Source: Candidatus Peregrinibacteria bacterium (lineage in GTDB: Bacteria; Patescibacteriota; Gracilibacteria; UM-FILTER-43-11). From it: a stretch of DNA of 64,000 nucleotides. The translations under genes and the position numbers were made by a program. Each line of letters starts with the position of its first letter. Positions within the stretch are counted from its first letter, which is position 1. Below the pieces are notes generated by a model that was not told the DNA's origin, did no database searches, and saw only the letters and a list, made by a program, of their open reading frames with translations. Below are positions 36,988 through 46,534 of the stretch, piece by piece. The DNA lies in assembly GCA_016699515.1 (NCBI GenBank), contig CP064978.1, positions 620,001 through 684,000 of the forward strand. Direction: 5' to 3'.

Positions 36988-39900
36988 GTGCCCAATAACG
37001 AAAAGACCACCGACAATCCTCAGGAACGAATTAAAGTAGAATTAGGCATTGATTTATCTCGGTTTTCGCCCGACGTGCTAAGAGGACGTGTGGCTGCTCG
37101 CACAAGAAAAGCTTTGCTGGAAGCACTCTGCAATCAGCTTGGGGCTATTCCCAGCCATAACGCTGAGGATTTGCCTGATAAGCCAGATGCTGACGGGGAT
37201 TCACCGTTGCCACTGGCGGTTACTGCAGAGCATTTAAAATCACGCTTTGATTTGTTGGTGACTGCACAAAACTACCTTCCCAAAAAGGAAGGCTTAACTA
37301 TTGATGGAAACCCACTACGCCCCCTTCAAATCGATGCGCTAGAAGGGGTATACGAGTGGCTTTGCTATTGCATTGATCAACCTGATCTTATGGGTCATTT
37401 AGTTCAGCCATTTGGATCAGGAAAGACCGGGGCCGCTATTTTGATTAGCGAAATGCTAGGAGGTCGCTCGGTTATTATTGCTCACCATAATGCCGACCGC
37501 CTTCGACGATCATTTGAATCGCACGAAAGTAAGAAAACTGGGAAGCAAAGGACGGTGGGCCAATGTTATGGCGGAAAAACTGGTATTGATTCAGAGGTTA
37601 CCGTTACGACTTTTCAATCGTCTGATCATTGGGCCGACACTATGAATTGGGACGAGGTTAATGTCATCATCATCGATGAAGCGGATGTTAATGCTTTGAG
37701 TTCCAGTCGGCGTAATTTAATTAAGCGCATTGCCAAAAAACATAATATTCCAGTGATCGGCATGTCGGCCACCGAAGTGCAGTCATCCGGAAAGGAATTG
37801 GAAGATGTTTTTCCTCAGCGTGTGCACCGATTGGCGGTGCCGGATGGCCTTCGTGAATGTAACCAGTTGGGCCTTCATCCGGATATGACTTTCACCGACT
37901 TATATTTGAGTGCAGAATTGGCGGTTCCTGTTCAGCACCGTTCACCCAAAATAGTTAGCGAACAGGGTGGCGAACCCGTCGAAGACTATGGTAATGATAC
38001 CGTGAATGAATTAATACGCAGCAATGCCTGGGCCACTTTAATCCTTCAAGATTATTTGGATCGTGGTCACGATAACCATAGCCTAAAGCCCGCTTTGATT
38101 TCGTTGCGCGATAACACTTTGGTTGGTGAGTTTATTGCTCAGGCAACTAAACTGGGGATTCGCGCCGAAGCGCTTACGGGTGACCCGTCTGTTGATCGGG
38201 CCAATGTTGAGCAACGCTACCTAAAAGGAGAAATTGATTTGTTGGTTGGTAGCAAGCTAATGGAACGCTCACTGCATCTTCCGAATGTACGCTTGGTTTA
38301 CAACAGTACCATCACTAAATCACCTCAATTATTTTGGCAAGCCAATGGGCGCGGAGCTAGCATAGACCCAAGTGCCCCTCAGGAACCTGTTGAAGTGATT
38401 TGTGTGGTTCCCGAAAAAATTGTTAACCAAAAAACGGGTGAGCCTCTTTCTAAGCCTGAGCTACCTCTATGCAATGCGGCCTTTTTTGATCCCGATTACT
38501 ATGATGGAAAGGATGATTTGATCATTGGTGCTGCTGGCCGAATTTATGAGCGTGGCAAGGCCCCCCAAAGGCGAACTCACTATCACTTTGATCTAAAAAA
38601 TTATTATCCGATTCGATCCGTTCGCGAAGTTGCCCGAATTCGGGAAGAAATGACTCGGCAGGCTACAGGTGCTGAAAGCCGTGCACACTTATTTGCAAAA
38701 TATATTCGGGCTTCTGCGCTTCCAATTAACTCAGGAGCTGTCTTCCACTCAATTAGCAAGCTCAATCGCACTGAATTAAAGGCAAGAATAGAAGCACTTG
38801 GCGAATTGAATGTGGATTTTGAGACTGGGCCTAAAATGCATACTGACGGCCAAGCTAGTACACTTAATTCAATTCTACGCCAGTGTCAAACCTCACCCAG
38901 TCTTAGTCCTAGTTATGAAAAGTATTTAGTTAAGAGAGCTCGTAATACTAAGCACGATCCTAGACGGGTCGACGATTTTAAAAATGCATGTTCTGTATTG
39001 ATCCATGCTTATCTACCTTTGGTTGTAGCCATTGCAGAAAAATTTTCTTCTAACGTTAACGAGCTAAGTGATTATATTCAGGTAGGCACCGAAGCTGTCC
39101 TAATGTGTATCAATTCGATGAGCGGATCATCGGCTAAATTATCTACACGAATGGTCGTATACATCACTAATGGAATACAGCGTTATCACGACAATACAAA
39201 GTCACTTATTCGAGTTCCATTACATACCCAAGAAAAGTTGGCAGCCGCCTTTATGGATGTCTCCACCAATTTGGGGGTAGCTGAGCCAGAGGGAGGTATT
39301 CAACACAGAAGGTATCCTGCTTTGGATTCGTTTGTTTATGGTGAAGATGGCAAGCCAACTATTTTGGCAGATGCTCTGGAAGTGCATGAAGCGGAATTTG
39401 ATCCTCAGCTTGTTGATGATCTTGAGTCTGCTGTTTTGCAACCTGATAAAATTCTTGAGTACTACGAATTGCGAAAGGCTATTCGTAAAATACTCTCCAC
39501 ACTTGCCATACGTGAAGAGAAAGTAATAAAGATGCTCCATGGAATTGATCAACCCGGCGGAACCGATTTAAGCCGTACTGAGATCGGAGAGGCCCTTGAT
39601 GTGCTGGGGCAAAGAATTGCCCAGATTGAAAATAGTGCTTTACGTAAACTTCGACATCCTAAACGCAGGGGGCGGCTCGATGAGCATGTTGACGCTGCCA
39701 TCGAAAGGCACTTTGTGGAACTGGATAAAAAAATGCTGCATGCTTTGCAGTTGGCGCTCGAAGAGTGCATTCGTTCCGCCATGCTAAGCAATATTGATCC
39801 ATACGTGATAATCAACGATCGGAACTATAACTTAACAAAAGAGAGCGGAGATTCTGCCAGTCATGCTTCAACCCGCTATATTCTTACTCCTAGCAAGCCC

Positions 39901-40077
39901 CCCAATCAACCCATTGTGTTTAGATGCGGAGGAGAGGGTGAGTACCCTTTGGTTGGCCTAGCGAATTTTAAAATGAATCAGGCGCCGGTTGTTCTGGCCT
40001 CTGCTGCGAATTTCCTTAAAAATTGGGCGCAAATTAAAAAGACCTTAGATTTCTCCAAGGTCTTTTTTAGTGATTGA
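36988..40077 (+). CDS. fusion of SF2 DNA/RNA helicase and sigma-70 family factor (1029 aa)
   Basis: One uninterrupted frame from GTG 36988. Helicase half: Walker A FGSGKTG (142-148), DEAD 230-233, SAT 260-262, motif VI QANGRGAS (451-458). A linker (about 470-625) follows. Sigma half: a region 1.2-like stretch at about 630-660; region 2 with LPLVVAIAEKF and the melting segment KLSTRMVVYITNGIQR (from 717); region 3 start IRVPLHTQEKL; region 4 IREEKVIKMLHGID plus helix-turn-helix QRIAQIENSALRKLRHP (875-891). A 138-residue tail of unknown type follows. Residues matching E. coli sigma70 W433/W434 are V724/Y725, and those matching R584, E585, R588 are G874, Q875, A878, so promoter melting and -35 reading should differ. 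The last 15 codons overlap a terminator; an indel may hide an earlier stop. Confidence 0.85.
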   Translation: MPNNEKTTDNPQERIKVELGIDLSRFSPDVLRGRVAARTRKALLEALCNQLGAIPSHNAEDLPDKPDADGDSPLPLAVTAEHLKSRFDLLVTAQNYLPKKEGLTIDGNPLRPLQIDALEGVYEWLCYCIDQPDLMGHLVQPFGSGKTGAAILISEMLGGRSVIIAHHNADRLRRSFESHESKKTGKQRTVGQCYGGKTGIDSEVTVTTFQSSDHWADTMNWDEVNVIIIDEADVNALSSSRRNLIKRIAKKHNIPVIGMSATEVQSSGKELEDVFPQRVHRLAVPDGLRECNQLGLHPDMTFTDLYLSAELAVPVQHRSPKIVSEQGGEPVEDYGNDTVNELIRSNAWATLILQDYLDRGHDNHSLKPALISLRDNTLVGEFIAQATKLGIRAEALTGDPSVDRANVEQRYLKGEIDLLVGSKLMERSLHLPNVRLVYNSTITKSPQLFWQANGRGASIDPSAPQEPVEVICVVPEKIVNQKTGEPLSKPELPLCNAAFFDPDYYDGKDDLIIGAAGRIYERGKAPQRRTHYHFDLKNYYPIRSVREVARIREEMTRQATGAESRAHLFAKYIRASALPINSGAVFHSISKLNRTELKARIEALGELNVDFETGPKMHTDGQASTLNSILRQCQTSPSLSPSYEKYLVKRARNTKHDPRRVDDFKNACSVLIHAYLPLVVAIAEKFSSNVNELSDYIQVGTEAVLMCINSMSGSSAKLSTRMVVYITNGIQRYHDNTKSLIRVPLHTQEKLAAAFMDVSTNLGVAEPEGGIQHRRYPALDSFVYGEDGKPTILADALEVHEAEFDPQLVDDLESAVLQPDKILEYYELRKAIRKILSTLAIREEKVIKMLHGIDQPGGTDLSRTEIGEALDVLGQRIAQIENSALRKLRHPKRRGRLDEHVDAAIERHFVELDKKMLHALQLALEECIRSAMLSNIDPYVIINDRNYNLTKESGDSASHASTRYILTPSKPPNQPIVFRCGGEGEYPLVGLANFKMNQAPVVLASAANFLKNWAQIKKTLDFSKVFFSD
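40036..40068. terminator. bidirectional terminator
   Basis: AAAAAGACCTT, loop, AAGGTCTTTTTT: 11-bp stem with A and T runs, between the converging helicase-sigma and hppA genes and inside the apparent last codons of the former. Confidence 0.85.
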
Positions 40078-40082
40078 ATCGA

Positions 40083-42103
40083 TTAGAACAGACTCCACCC
40101 TGCAATCAATGGGGCGATCAATAGTGCAATGGTATTGATTACTTTGATCAAGGCGTTAAGCGCAGGTCCGGAGGTGTCTTTGTAAGGATCCCCAACGGTG
40201 TCTCCTACCACAGCGGCCTTGTGAGCTTCGGAACCTTTTCCTCCAAAATTTCCTTCTTCAATGTGTTTCTTGGCGTTGTCCCAAGTGGCTCCACCGTTGT
40301 TCATGGAAAGTGCAAGCAGAAGCCCTGAGGCAATTACCCCCATCAACATTCCGCCCAAGGCTTTGTCGCCAAAGAATACTGCAACCAAAATGGGTGAAAA
40401 TACCGCAATGAGTGCAGGGACGACCATTTCTATTAACGCAGCTTTGGTAACAATGTCTACACAACTCTTGTAGTCTGGTTTTGCCTTCCCTTCTAAAATT
40501 CCTTTAATTTCTTTGAATTGTCGGCGTACTTCTTTTACAACCGAATGAGCAGTGCGGCCTACGGCTTTCATGGTAATGGCGGAAAAGATAAATGGAATCA
40601 TTCCCCCCAAAAATAGTCCGATAATTACTTTTGGATCTGTTAAATCAAAAATAAGATTTCGTCCTTCATTGATCAAGGCTCCATTGTAATCGTGAAAGAG
40701 AACCAGGGCCGCTAGCGCTGCCGAGCCGATTGCGTATCCTTTGGTTACCGCTTTGGTGGTGTTTCCCACGGCATCGAGCGCGTCGGTTACCGCTCGAACT
40801 TTTTCGGGTTGACCGCTCATTTCGGCAATTCCACCCGCGTTATCGGTGATTGGCCCATAAGAATCCATAGTAATGATCATTCCAGTTGTGCTGAGCATTG
40901 AAACGGCTGCAATGGCAATTCCGTATAGCCCACCCAGTGAATAAGCAATGGCGATGGCGATCACGATTACCAAAGTGGGTAAAAACGTGCTTTCCATTCC
41001 GGCGGAAAGGCCGATGATAACGTTGGTGCCTGCGCCGGTTTCGGAAGCCTTTGCTGTATCGCGCACCGGGCGATAATCAGTTGATGTGTAATACTCGGTG
41101 ATGATGATTAACAAAATAGTAACGGCCGCTCCCACTACAGTTACCCAGAATAAGTTCATTTTATCTGCCTCGAGCAGATCCATCGATTGGGTTACTACGT
41201 AAAATCCCGCCAAAGAAAGGACTTGGGTGATTCCCATGGCTAAGTAAAGTGCTTTCATAATTCCAGCTTTTCCTTTTGCCCGCACAAAGTTGCTTCCGAT
41301 AATCGAGGCAATCACGGCAATCATGCCTAACGCCAAGGGGTAGAAGACATAGTCACCACCCAAATTCTCGGCGGCGGCCAAGATCATGGCAGCAATCAAC
41401 GTCACGGCGTATGTTTCAAACAAATCAGCTCCCATTCCGGCACAGTCACCCACATTGTCCCCTACGTTGTCGGCAATAGTGGCAGGGTTACGTGGATCGT
41501 CTTCGGGGATGTTTTTTTCTACCTTTCCTACAATGTCCGCCCCCACATCCGCTGCCTTAGTAAAAATTCCACCACCGACACGAGCGAATAGAGAAATGAG
41601 TGAGGCACCGAAGCCAAATCCAATCAAAGCATGTGGAATTGAATGAGGAGCAAGCCCCATTGCTTGATAGATTGTGTAAAGACCACTCACTCCAATGAGC
41701 GAAAGGCCCACTACCGCCAACCCGGTTACGGAACCTCCATTGAAAGCCACTTTCAATGCGGCATTCAATCCGTTTTCGCAGCGGCGGCCGTGCGAACATT
41801 GGCGCGCACCGACACGTTCATTCCAATGTACCCTGCTACCGCAGAAAGCAACGCTCCCGATAAAAATGCAAAAGCAATCCATGGGCCCAACAAAGCCCAC
41901 AAGGCCACGAACAGCACAATTGCGAATACCGAAATTACCTTGAACTGACGGTGCATGTAGGCCATGGATCCTTCTTGAATTGCCTGCGCAATGCTCTGCA
42001 TTTTAGGCGTGCCGGCGTCCATTTTCAGAACTCGATACGAATTAAAAGCAGCATAGGCAAGACTAATGGCGCCTACTACCAAGGAAGCGTATAGAATATT
42101 CAT
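40083..42103 (-). CDS. hppA: K+-independent H+-translocating membrane pyrophosphatase (frameshifted)
   Basis: Integral membrane pump that couples pyrophosphate hydrolysis to proton export. About 672 residues when joined near 41775, with some 15-16 helices. Seen: GGGIFTKAADVGADIVGKVE, the substrate-binding DPRNPATIADNVGDNVGDC, and GDTVGDPYKDTSGPALNAL near the C-terminus. GNTTKAVTKGYAIGSAAL carries Lys and Thr where K+-dependent enzymes have Ala and Gly, placing it in the K+-insensitive, H+-pumping class. Gives the cell an energy-coupling device independent of ATP synthase. Confidence 0.95.
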
Positions 42104-42171
42104 TGGGAATTAAAAGGTTACTAAAATATTTTCCCGATTATTCTATACGAATCTCGCAAAATTACAAGCAC

Positions 42172-42716
42172 CTATTTTTTGCTTTTTAACTTGGACTGGG
42201 TCTTGTTCACTTGTTTTTTAACCACCTTTTTAGCCTTTTTTTGAACACTTTGTGCTTTAGCTTTGGTGGTGCGGGCTTGAGCAACTACCTTTTTAGTGGC
42301 GCGTTTTTTGGCGGCATTTACTTTTTTGGAGAGTTTTTTTTCGCCGGCCATCACTTCTTTTTGAACCGCTTTTGCTTTTCCTTTTGCGGCAGCCAGGAGC
42401 ACTTCCATTTTATCTTGAAAATGAGCCGCGAGATCGTAGCCTTGTTCTTCGGCCTTATCTAAATATTCACGCATTTTTTCTTCGGATAAGTCCATCAAGG
42501 CGGCTACTTGTTCATGGTTTTTGAGGCCTTTTAATTCTTTCATAGCTTCGCTGCCGGCATCCGAAAACGCTTTTCCTAATACTTTTAGGCCTTCCTTACC
42601 CGATTTCGAACTTTTTATTGATCAAATCTTTGCGTAGTTGCGTGCCTTTTTGGGTGCAAAAGCATGCCAAAAGTAAGTCCGCTGATCATGCCAACCAAAT
42701 AACGTGTGAGTTTCAT
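42172..42716 (-). CDS. YtxH-domain protein with a histone H1-like basic tail (frameshifted)
   Basis: About 181 residues from ATG 42716. N-terminal YtxH module (YLVGMISGLTFGMLFAP, then KKGTQLRKDL), a short acidic middle (EEKMREYLDKAEEQGYDLAA), and a long Lys/Ala-rich C-terminus (KKVNAAKKRATKKVVAQART to the end) like bacterial histone H1-like proteins. Frame breaks near 42655, 42650 and 42610. It may be a membrane-tethered nucleoid or RNA-binding protein; that is inference from composition only. Confidence 0.6.
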
Positions 42717-42759
42717 AAAGTGTTTGTTTTAAAATTTATTTACTCACAGTTTAGCACAG

Positions 42760-44043
42760 CTAATCCAGGTACTCAAATGTATTCACTCCAATTTGAATTT
42801 TATTTCCTAGTTCAATTCCTTGTTTTTTAAGCTCGCGCATCGCTCCGATTTTTTCCAGTATATCGTACATGCGATAAATCGCTCCTTTTTTCGACATGTC
42901 CGTCATAATGGAAAGTTGTTCTATGCGCTTGCCTGTAATTTGAAACTCCCCCTCCTTCAATTTGGTCACTTCAAATTGACGAATATTTTCCTTGTCGTCT
43001 AGATGAGGGCGAAACACTTTGGGCACTACTTTTTCCGTTTCTTTTCCTTGAGATTCTTTTTTTCTCAGTGCCACTAACGCTTCTTTTATTGCGTAAAGCA
43101 GGGTACTTAGCCCTTCGCCGCTAACGGATGAAATGAAGAGTGGCTGCCACTTTTTAAATTCTTTTTTGACCTGATCGTTGAGTTCCGGAATAGAAGCGTC
43201 TATTTTGTTAAAGACCAGAATTTGTGGTTTTTTTGCCAACTCTGCACTGAATAATTCCAGCTCTTTGTTGATCTGTTGATACTCTTCTTTTAGCTTTTCG
43301 TGCGTTATATCAATCAAATGCACAATCAGTTTGGTTCGTTCGATGTGTTTTAAAAACTCGTCCCCCAAGCCCTTGCCCGCATGGGCTCCTTCTATCAAAC
43401 CGGGAATATCAGCCACCACAAAATCGACGTCATCTACTTTGACCACTCCCAAGTTGGGAACCAGGGTTGTAAACGGGTAGTCGGCAATTTTAGGGCGTGA
43501 ATTTGAAATGCGTGAAATTAAAGTGGATTTTCCGACGCTGGGATATCCCACCAAGGCGACATCGGCGATTAACTTTAGTTCCAGTCGAATATTTCTTTCT
43601 TGACCCGGCTCCCCCAGTTCGGCAAAGTCAGGTGTTTTGCGAATCGAAGTTTTAAAACCGGCATTCCCCTTCCCCCCTCTTCCTCCGCGGGCCGCCAACA
43701 CCTGCTGATTCATTTCGGTTAAATCAGCAATCAGCTCGCCGGTGTCGTCATCATAAATCAATGTTCCCACCGGAACAGTTAAAATCAAATCCTCACCGTC
43801 GGCACCGAATTTATTTTTATCCATGCCAGGGTCTCCGCGCTTGGCTTTGTGGTGGTGATGACCTACATATTCCGACAAGGTGTTGATGTTCTCATCGGCC
43901 GCAAAAATAATGTTACCCCCCTGCCCCCCATTGCCCCCATCGGGCCCTCCTTTGGGGATGTATTTTTCTCGTCGGTAACTCAAACCACCGTTGCCTCCGT
44001 CTCCGGCTTTGACCCAAATGGTTGTTTCATCGCAAAAACGCAT
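42760..44043 (-). CDS. obgE: GTPase Obg (CgtA)
   Basis: 427 residues, intact. Essential GTPase in large-subunit ribosome assembly and stress signalling. Order: glycine-rich Obg fold (KAGDGGNGGLSYRREKYIP, GGPDGGNGGQGGNI); G domain with G1 GYPSVGKST, G3 DIPGLIEGAHAGKGLGDEFL, G4 NKID; C-terminal OCT domain (FEVTKLKEGEFQITGKRIEQ). The OCT domain is present, as in the longer Obg forms. Divergent from pyrB. Confidence 0.97.
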   Translation of the reverse strand: MRFCDETTIWVKAGDGGNGGLSYRREKYIPKGGPDGGNGGQGGNIIFAADENINTLSEYVGHHHHKAKRGDPGMDKNKFGADGEDLILTVPVGTLIYDDDTGELIADLTEMNQQVLAARGGRGGKGNAGFKTSIRKTPDFAELGEPGQERNIRLELKLIADVALVGYPSVGKSTLISRISNSRPKIADYPFTTLVPNLGVVKVDDVDFVVADIPGLIEGAHAGKGLGDEFLKHIERTKLIVHLIDITHEKLKEEYQQINKELELFSAELAKKPQILVFNKIDASIPELNDQVKKEFKKWQPLFISSVSGEGLSTLLYAIKEALVALRKKESQGKETEKVVPKVFRPHLDDKENIRQFEVTKLKEGEFQITGKRIEQLSIMTDMSKKGAIYRMYDILEKIGAMRELKKQGIELGNKIQIGVNTFEYLD

Positions 44044-44076
44044 AATTTAATTTGATAGTGGTTGATTGTTTCGCCG

Positions 44077-44092
44077 CTTAGAGTACTCTAAG
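44077..44092. promoter_or_regulatory. 16-bp perfect palindrome between obgE and pyrB
   Basis: CTTAGAGTACTCTAAG, perfectly self-complementary, in the 166-bp divergent intergenic region. Could be an operator for either gene; a palindrome of this length is expected about once per window by chance, so the call is weak. Confidence 0.3.
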
Positions 44093-44209
44093 GCTCATTG
44101 AATTGCCATCAAAAATTTTTCGATTCTCATTGTTTTTGCGGGGTCTTTTTTGGTTTACTTTTTTCGGGGGGGTTATTAGAATCGATTCAGTACATCATAA
44201 GTCAACGCT

Positions 44210-45120
44210 ATGAAACGCACCCAACTCATCACGACGGCCCATCTCTCCCGAGACGAGGTCGAGTTTTTTATTAAAGAAGCGGATGCCCTTCGTGATAAAC
44301 GTACCCATGATCTTGAAGGAAAAATTGTTGCCTCGCTTTTTTTTGAACCGAGCACACGCACGCGGCTTTCGTTTGAATCCGCGGTGAATAATTTGGGTGG
44401 CAAGCTGATTACCGTTGCCAATGCCAGCAGCACGTCTATGAAAAAAGGAGAGACTTTAGACGATACCATTCGCGTGATTGAAAAATACGCTGATCTTTTG
44501 GTGATGCGTCACCCTAAAGAAGGAGCGGCGGCCGAGGCCATTCAACACACCAAAAAACCCTTTATTAACGCCGGGGACGGCGCCAATCAACATCCCACGC
44601 AGGCCTTGCTGGACCTTTACACCATTCAACGCGAACTGGGAACCATTGACGGCCTTACCATCGGTTTTGTGGGAGATTTAAAATTCGGTCGAACCGTTCA
44701 TTCCCTTCTGTATCTGCTGATTCACTATCAAGTAAAAATTATTTTGTCAGCCCCGAAGAACTTAAAATTCCTAATTATTATCTGGAGTTGCTCGATAAAC
44801 ATGGCATTCCCTACGAAGAACGCCCCGAACTCAACGACGCCGTTCCCGAAATGGACATTCTTTATATGACCCGTATTCAAAAAGAGCGCTTCGAAAATTT
44901 AGAAGAGTACTACTTTTTGAAGGGGTCTTATATTTTAACTTCGGATGTGGTGCGCCTTGGTAAACCTTCTTTACGCGTCCTTCATCCTCTCCCTCGGATT
45001 GATGAAATGACCATGGAAGTTGACCAAATGCCCCAGGCCGCTTATTTTCGGCAAGTTGAAAATGGAGTATTCATGCGAATGGCCATTTTAAGGGAGTTGT
45101 CGAAGAACTACTACGGGTAG
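44210..45120 (+). CDS. pyrB: aspartate carbamoyltransferase catalytic subunit (frameshifted)
   Basis: Second step of de novo pyrimidine synthesis (carbamoyl phosphate + aspartate). About 303 residues when joined near 44745 (A run), giving YFVSPEELKIPNYYLELLDK. Seen: carbamoyl-phosphate loop FFEPSTRTRLSFE, SSTSMKKGETLDDTIRV, HPTQALLDLYTI, and the aspartate-side RVLHPLPRIDEM. No PyrI regulatory subunit is next to it. pyrC follows 60 bp later on the same strand. Confidence 0.95.
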
Positions 45121-45180
45121 TTCATGGGCTGTCCCAAGTTAATTTTTTTCGCCTCGCTTTCCTTGAAATTTATTTAGCCA

Positions 45181-46461
45181 ATGAAACAACTTCTAATCAA
45201 AAACGGACATGTGGTTGACCCGGCGATGGATCGCGACGAAGTGACGGATGTTTTGATTGTGAACGACCGGATTGAAGCGGTTGGCCCCCTTGAGCCCACC
45301 GATAGCATGGAGGTTTTCGACGCTTCGGGTTTGCTAGTGATGCCTGGGGCAATCGATCTTCACGTGCATTTGCGCGACCTGGATCAATCTTATAAAGAAA
45401 CCATTAAAACCGGTACTCAAGCAGCTTTGCAGGGTGGAATCACCACGGTGTTTGCCATGCCGAATACGGTGCCCACCTTGGATTCTCGAAGCACGATTGA
45501 ACGCTATAAATCACTCATTCAAACCGACGCGGTTGTAGAAACTTATATAATTGGTTCGATCACACAAGGCTTGGAAGGTAAAACACTAGCTGATTTGGAC
45601 GTTTACCCGGATTTAGGGATTCATTTTATCAGCGACGATGGTCATGATGTTAATGACCCTGCTATTTTGGAATTTGCCTTTCAAAAAGCAAAACAGCTTG
45701 GTCTTACTTTCATCGTTCACCCCGAAATGAGTTCGATTGGAATAGGCGGCGTTATGAATGAGGGTGAGGTTAGCCGCTCACTCGATGTGCCTGGTCAACC
45801 GAATACCAAAGAGTGGAAAGCGGTTGAGCGCGCTATTGCTTTGGCCCTTCAGTATGGGGTTCGTACCCATTTAACCCATATTTCAACTAAAGAATCGGTT
45901 GATCTGGTTCGGGCGGCCAAGCAAAAATCAAACCTGATTACCTGCGATGTCACTCCTCATCACATAACATTAACCGAGGAATTCGTTCGAACTTTGGGGG
46001 GCAGGGCTAAAGTGAATCCCCCACTTCGCACCGAGGAAGATCGCCAAGCGCTTTTGGCAGCGATTGCCGACGGAACTGTCGATTTGATCGCCACTGATCA
46101 CGCCCCACATACCGAACAAGAAAAATCGGAGACCATTGAGTACGCCGCTTTCGGCTTTACGGGATTGGAACTGCTTTTGCCCGTTGCCTTCACCACGCTG
46201 TATCATCAGAATCATTTACCCCTTTTGCGTGTTGTGCAACTGCTTTCTTATAACCCCGCTCAGCTTTCTCAATTGGACCGGGGCACTTTAAAACCAGGCG
46301 CGCTTGCCAACCTGACCTTGGTAGATCTGAAGGGCCAACGCATTGTAGACCCAGAAACGTTTCAATCAAAAGGTAAAAACACTCCCTTTGCCGGAATGAC
46401 CTTAAAGGGTTGGCCCACTCACGTCATTTTTCAGGGAAAGTTGCATTCAGTTAAGCGTTAA
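45181..46461 (+). CDS. pyrC: dihydroorotase (class I)
   Basis: Third step of pyrimidine synthesis. 426 residues, intact, class I length. Seen: metal-binding DLHVHLRD near residue 60, FAMPNTVPTLDS, SDDGHDVND, HLTHISTKESVDLVRAAK, CDVTPHHITLTEE and IATDHAPHTEQEK. It forms a pair with pyrB; later pathway genes (pyrD, pyrE, pyrF) are not in the window, while pyrH (UMP kinase) is at 51345-52046. Confidence 0.95.
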   Translation: MKQLLIKNGHVVDPAMDRDEVTDVLIVNDRIEAVGPLEPTDSMEVFDASGLLVMPGAIDLHVHLRDLDQSYKETIKTGTQAALQGGITTVFAMPNTVPTLDSRSTIERYKSLIQTDAVVETYIIGSITQGLEGKTLADLDVYPDLGIHFISDDGHDVNDPAILEFAFQKAKQLGLTFIVHPEMSSIGIGGVMNEGEVSRSLDVPGQPNTKEWKAVERAIALALQYGVRTHLTHISTKESVDLVRAAKQKSNLITCDVTPHHITLTEEFVRTLGGRAKVNPPLRTEEDRQALLAAIADGTVDLIATDHAPHTEQEKSETIEYAAFGFTGLELLLPVAFTTLYHQNHLPLLRVVQLLSYNPAQLSQLDRGTLKPGALANLTLVDLKGQRIVDPETFQSKGKNTPFAGMTLKGWPTHVIFQGKLHSVKR

Positions 46462-46530
46462 TAGTTGAAAATTAAAATTGATAGGCTTTCGATAATTTTT
46501 AGCTATTAACTCTTAATTCTTAATTATTTA
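46458..46530. repeat. heptamers in both orientations between pyrC and the NIF3 gene
   Basis: Forward units TTAATAG, TTGAAAA, TTAAAAT (46458-46478) and reverse-complement units CTATTAA, CTCTTAA, TTCTTAA, TTATTTA (46503-46530). TTAATAG and CTATTAA can pair, giving a stem-loop over the spacer. Confidence 0.7.
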
Positions 46531-46534
46531 AACA

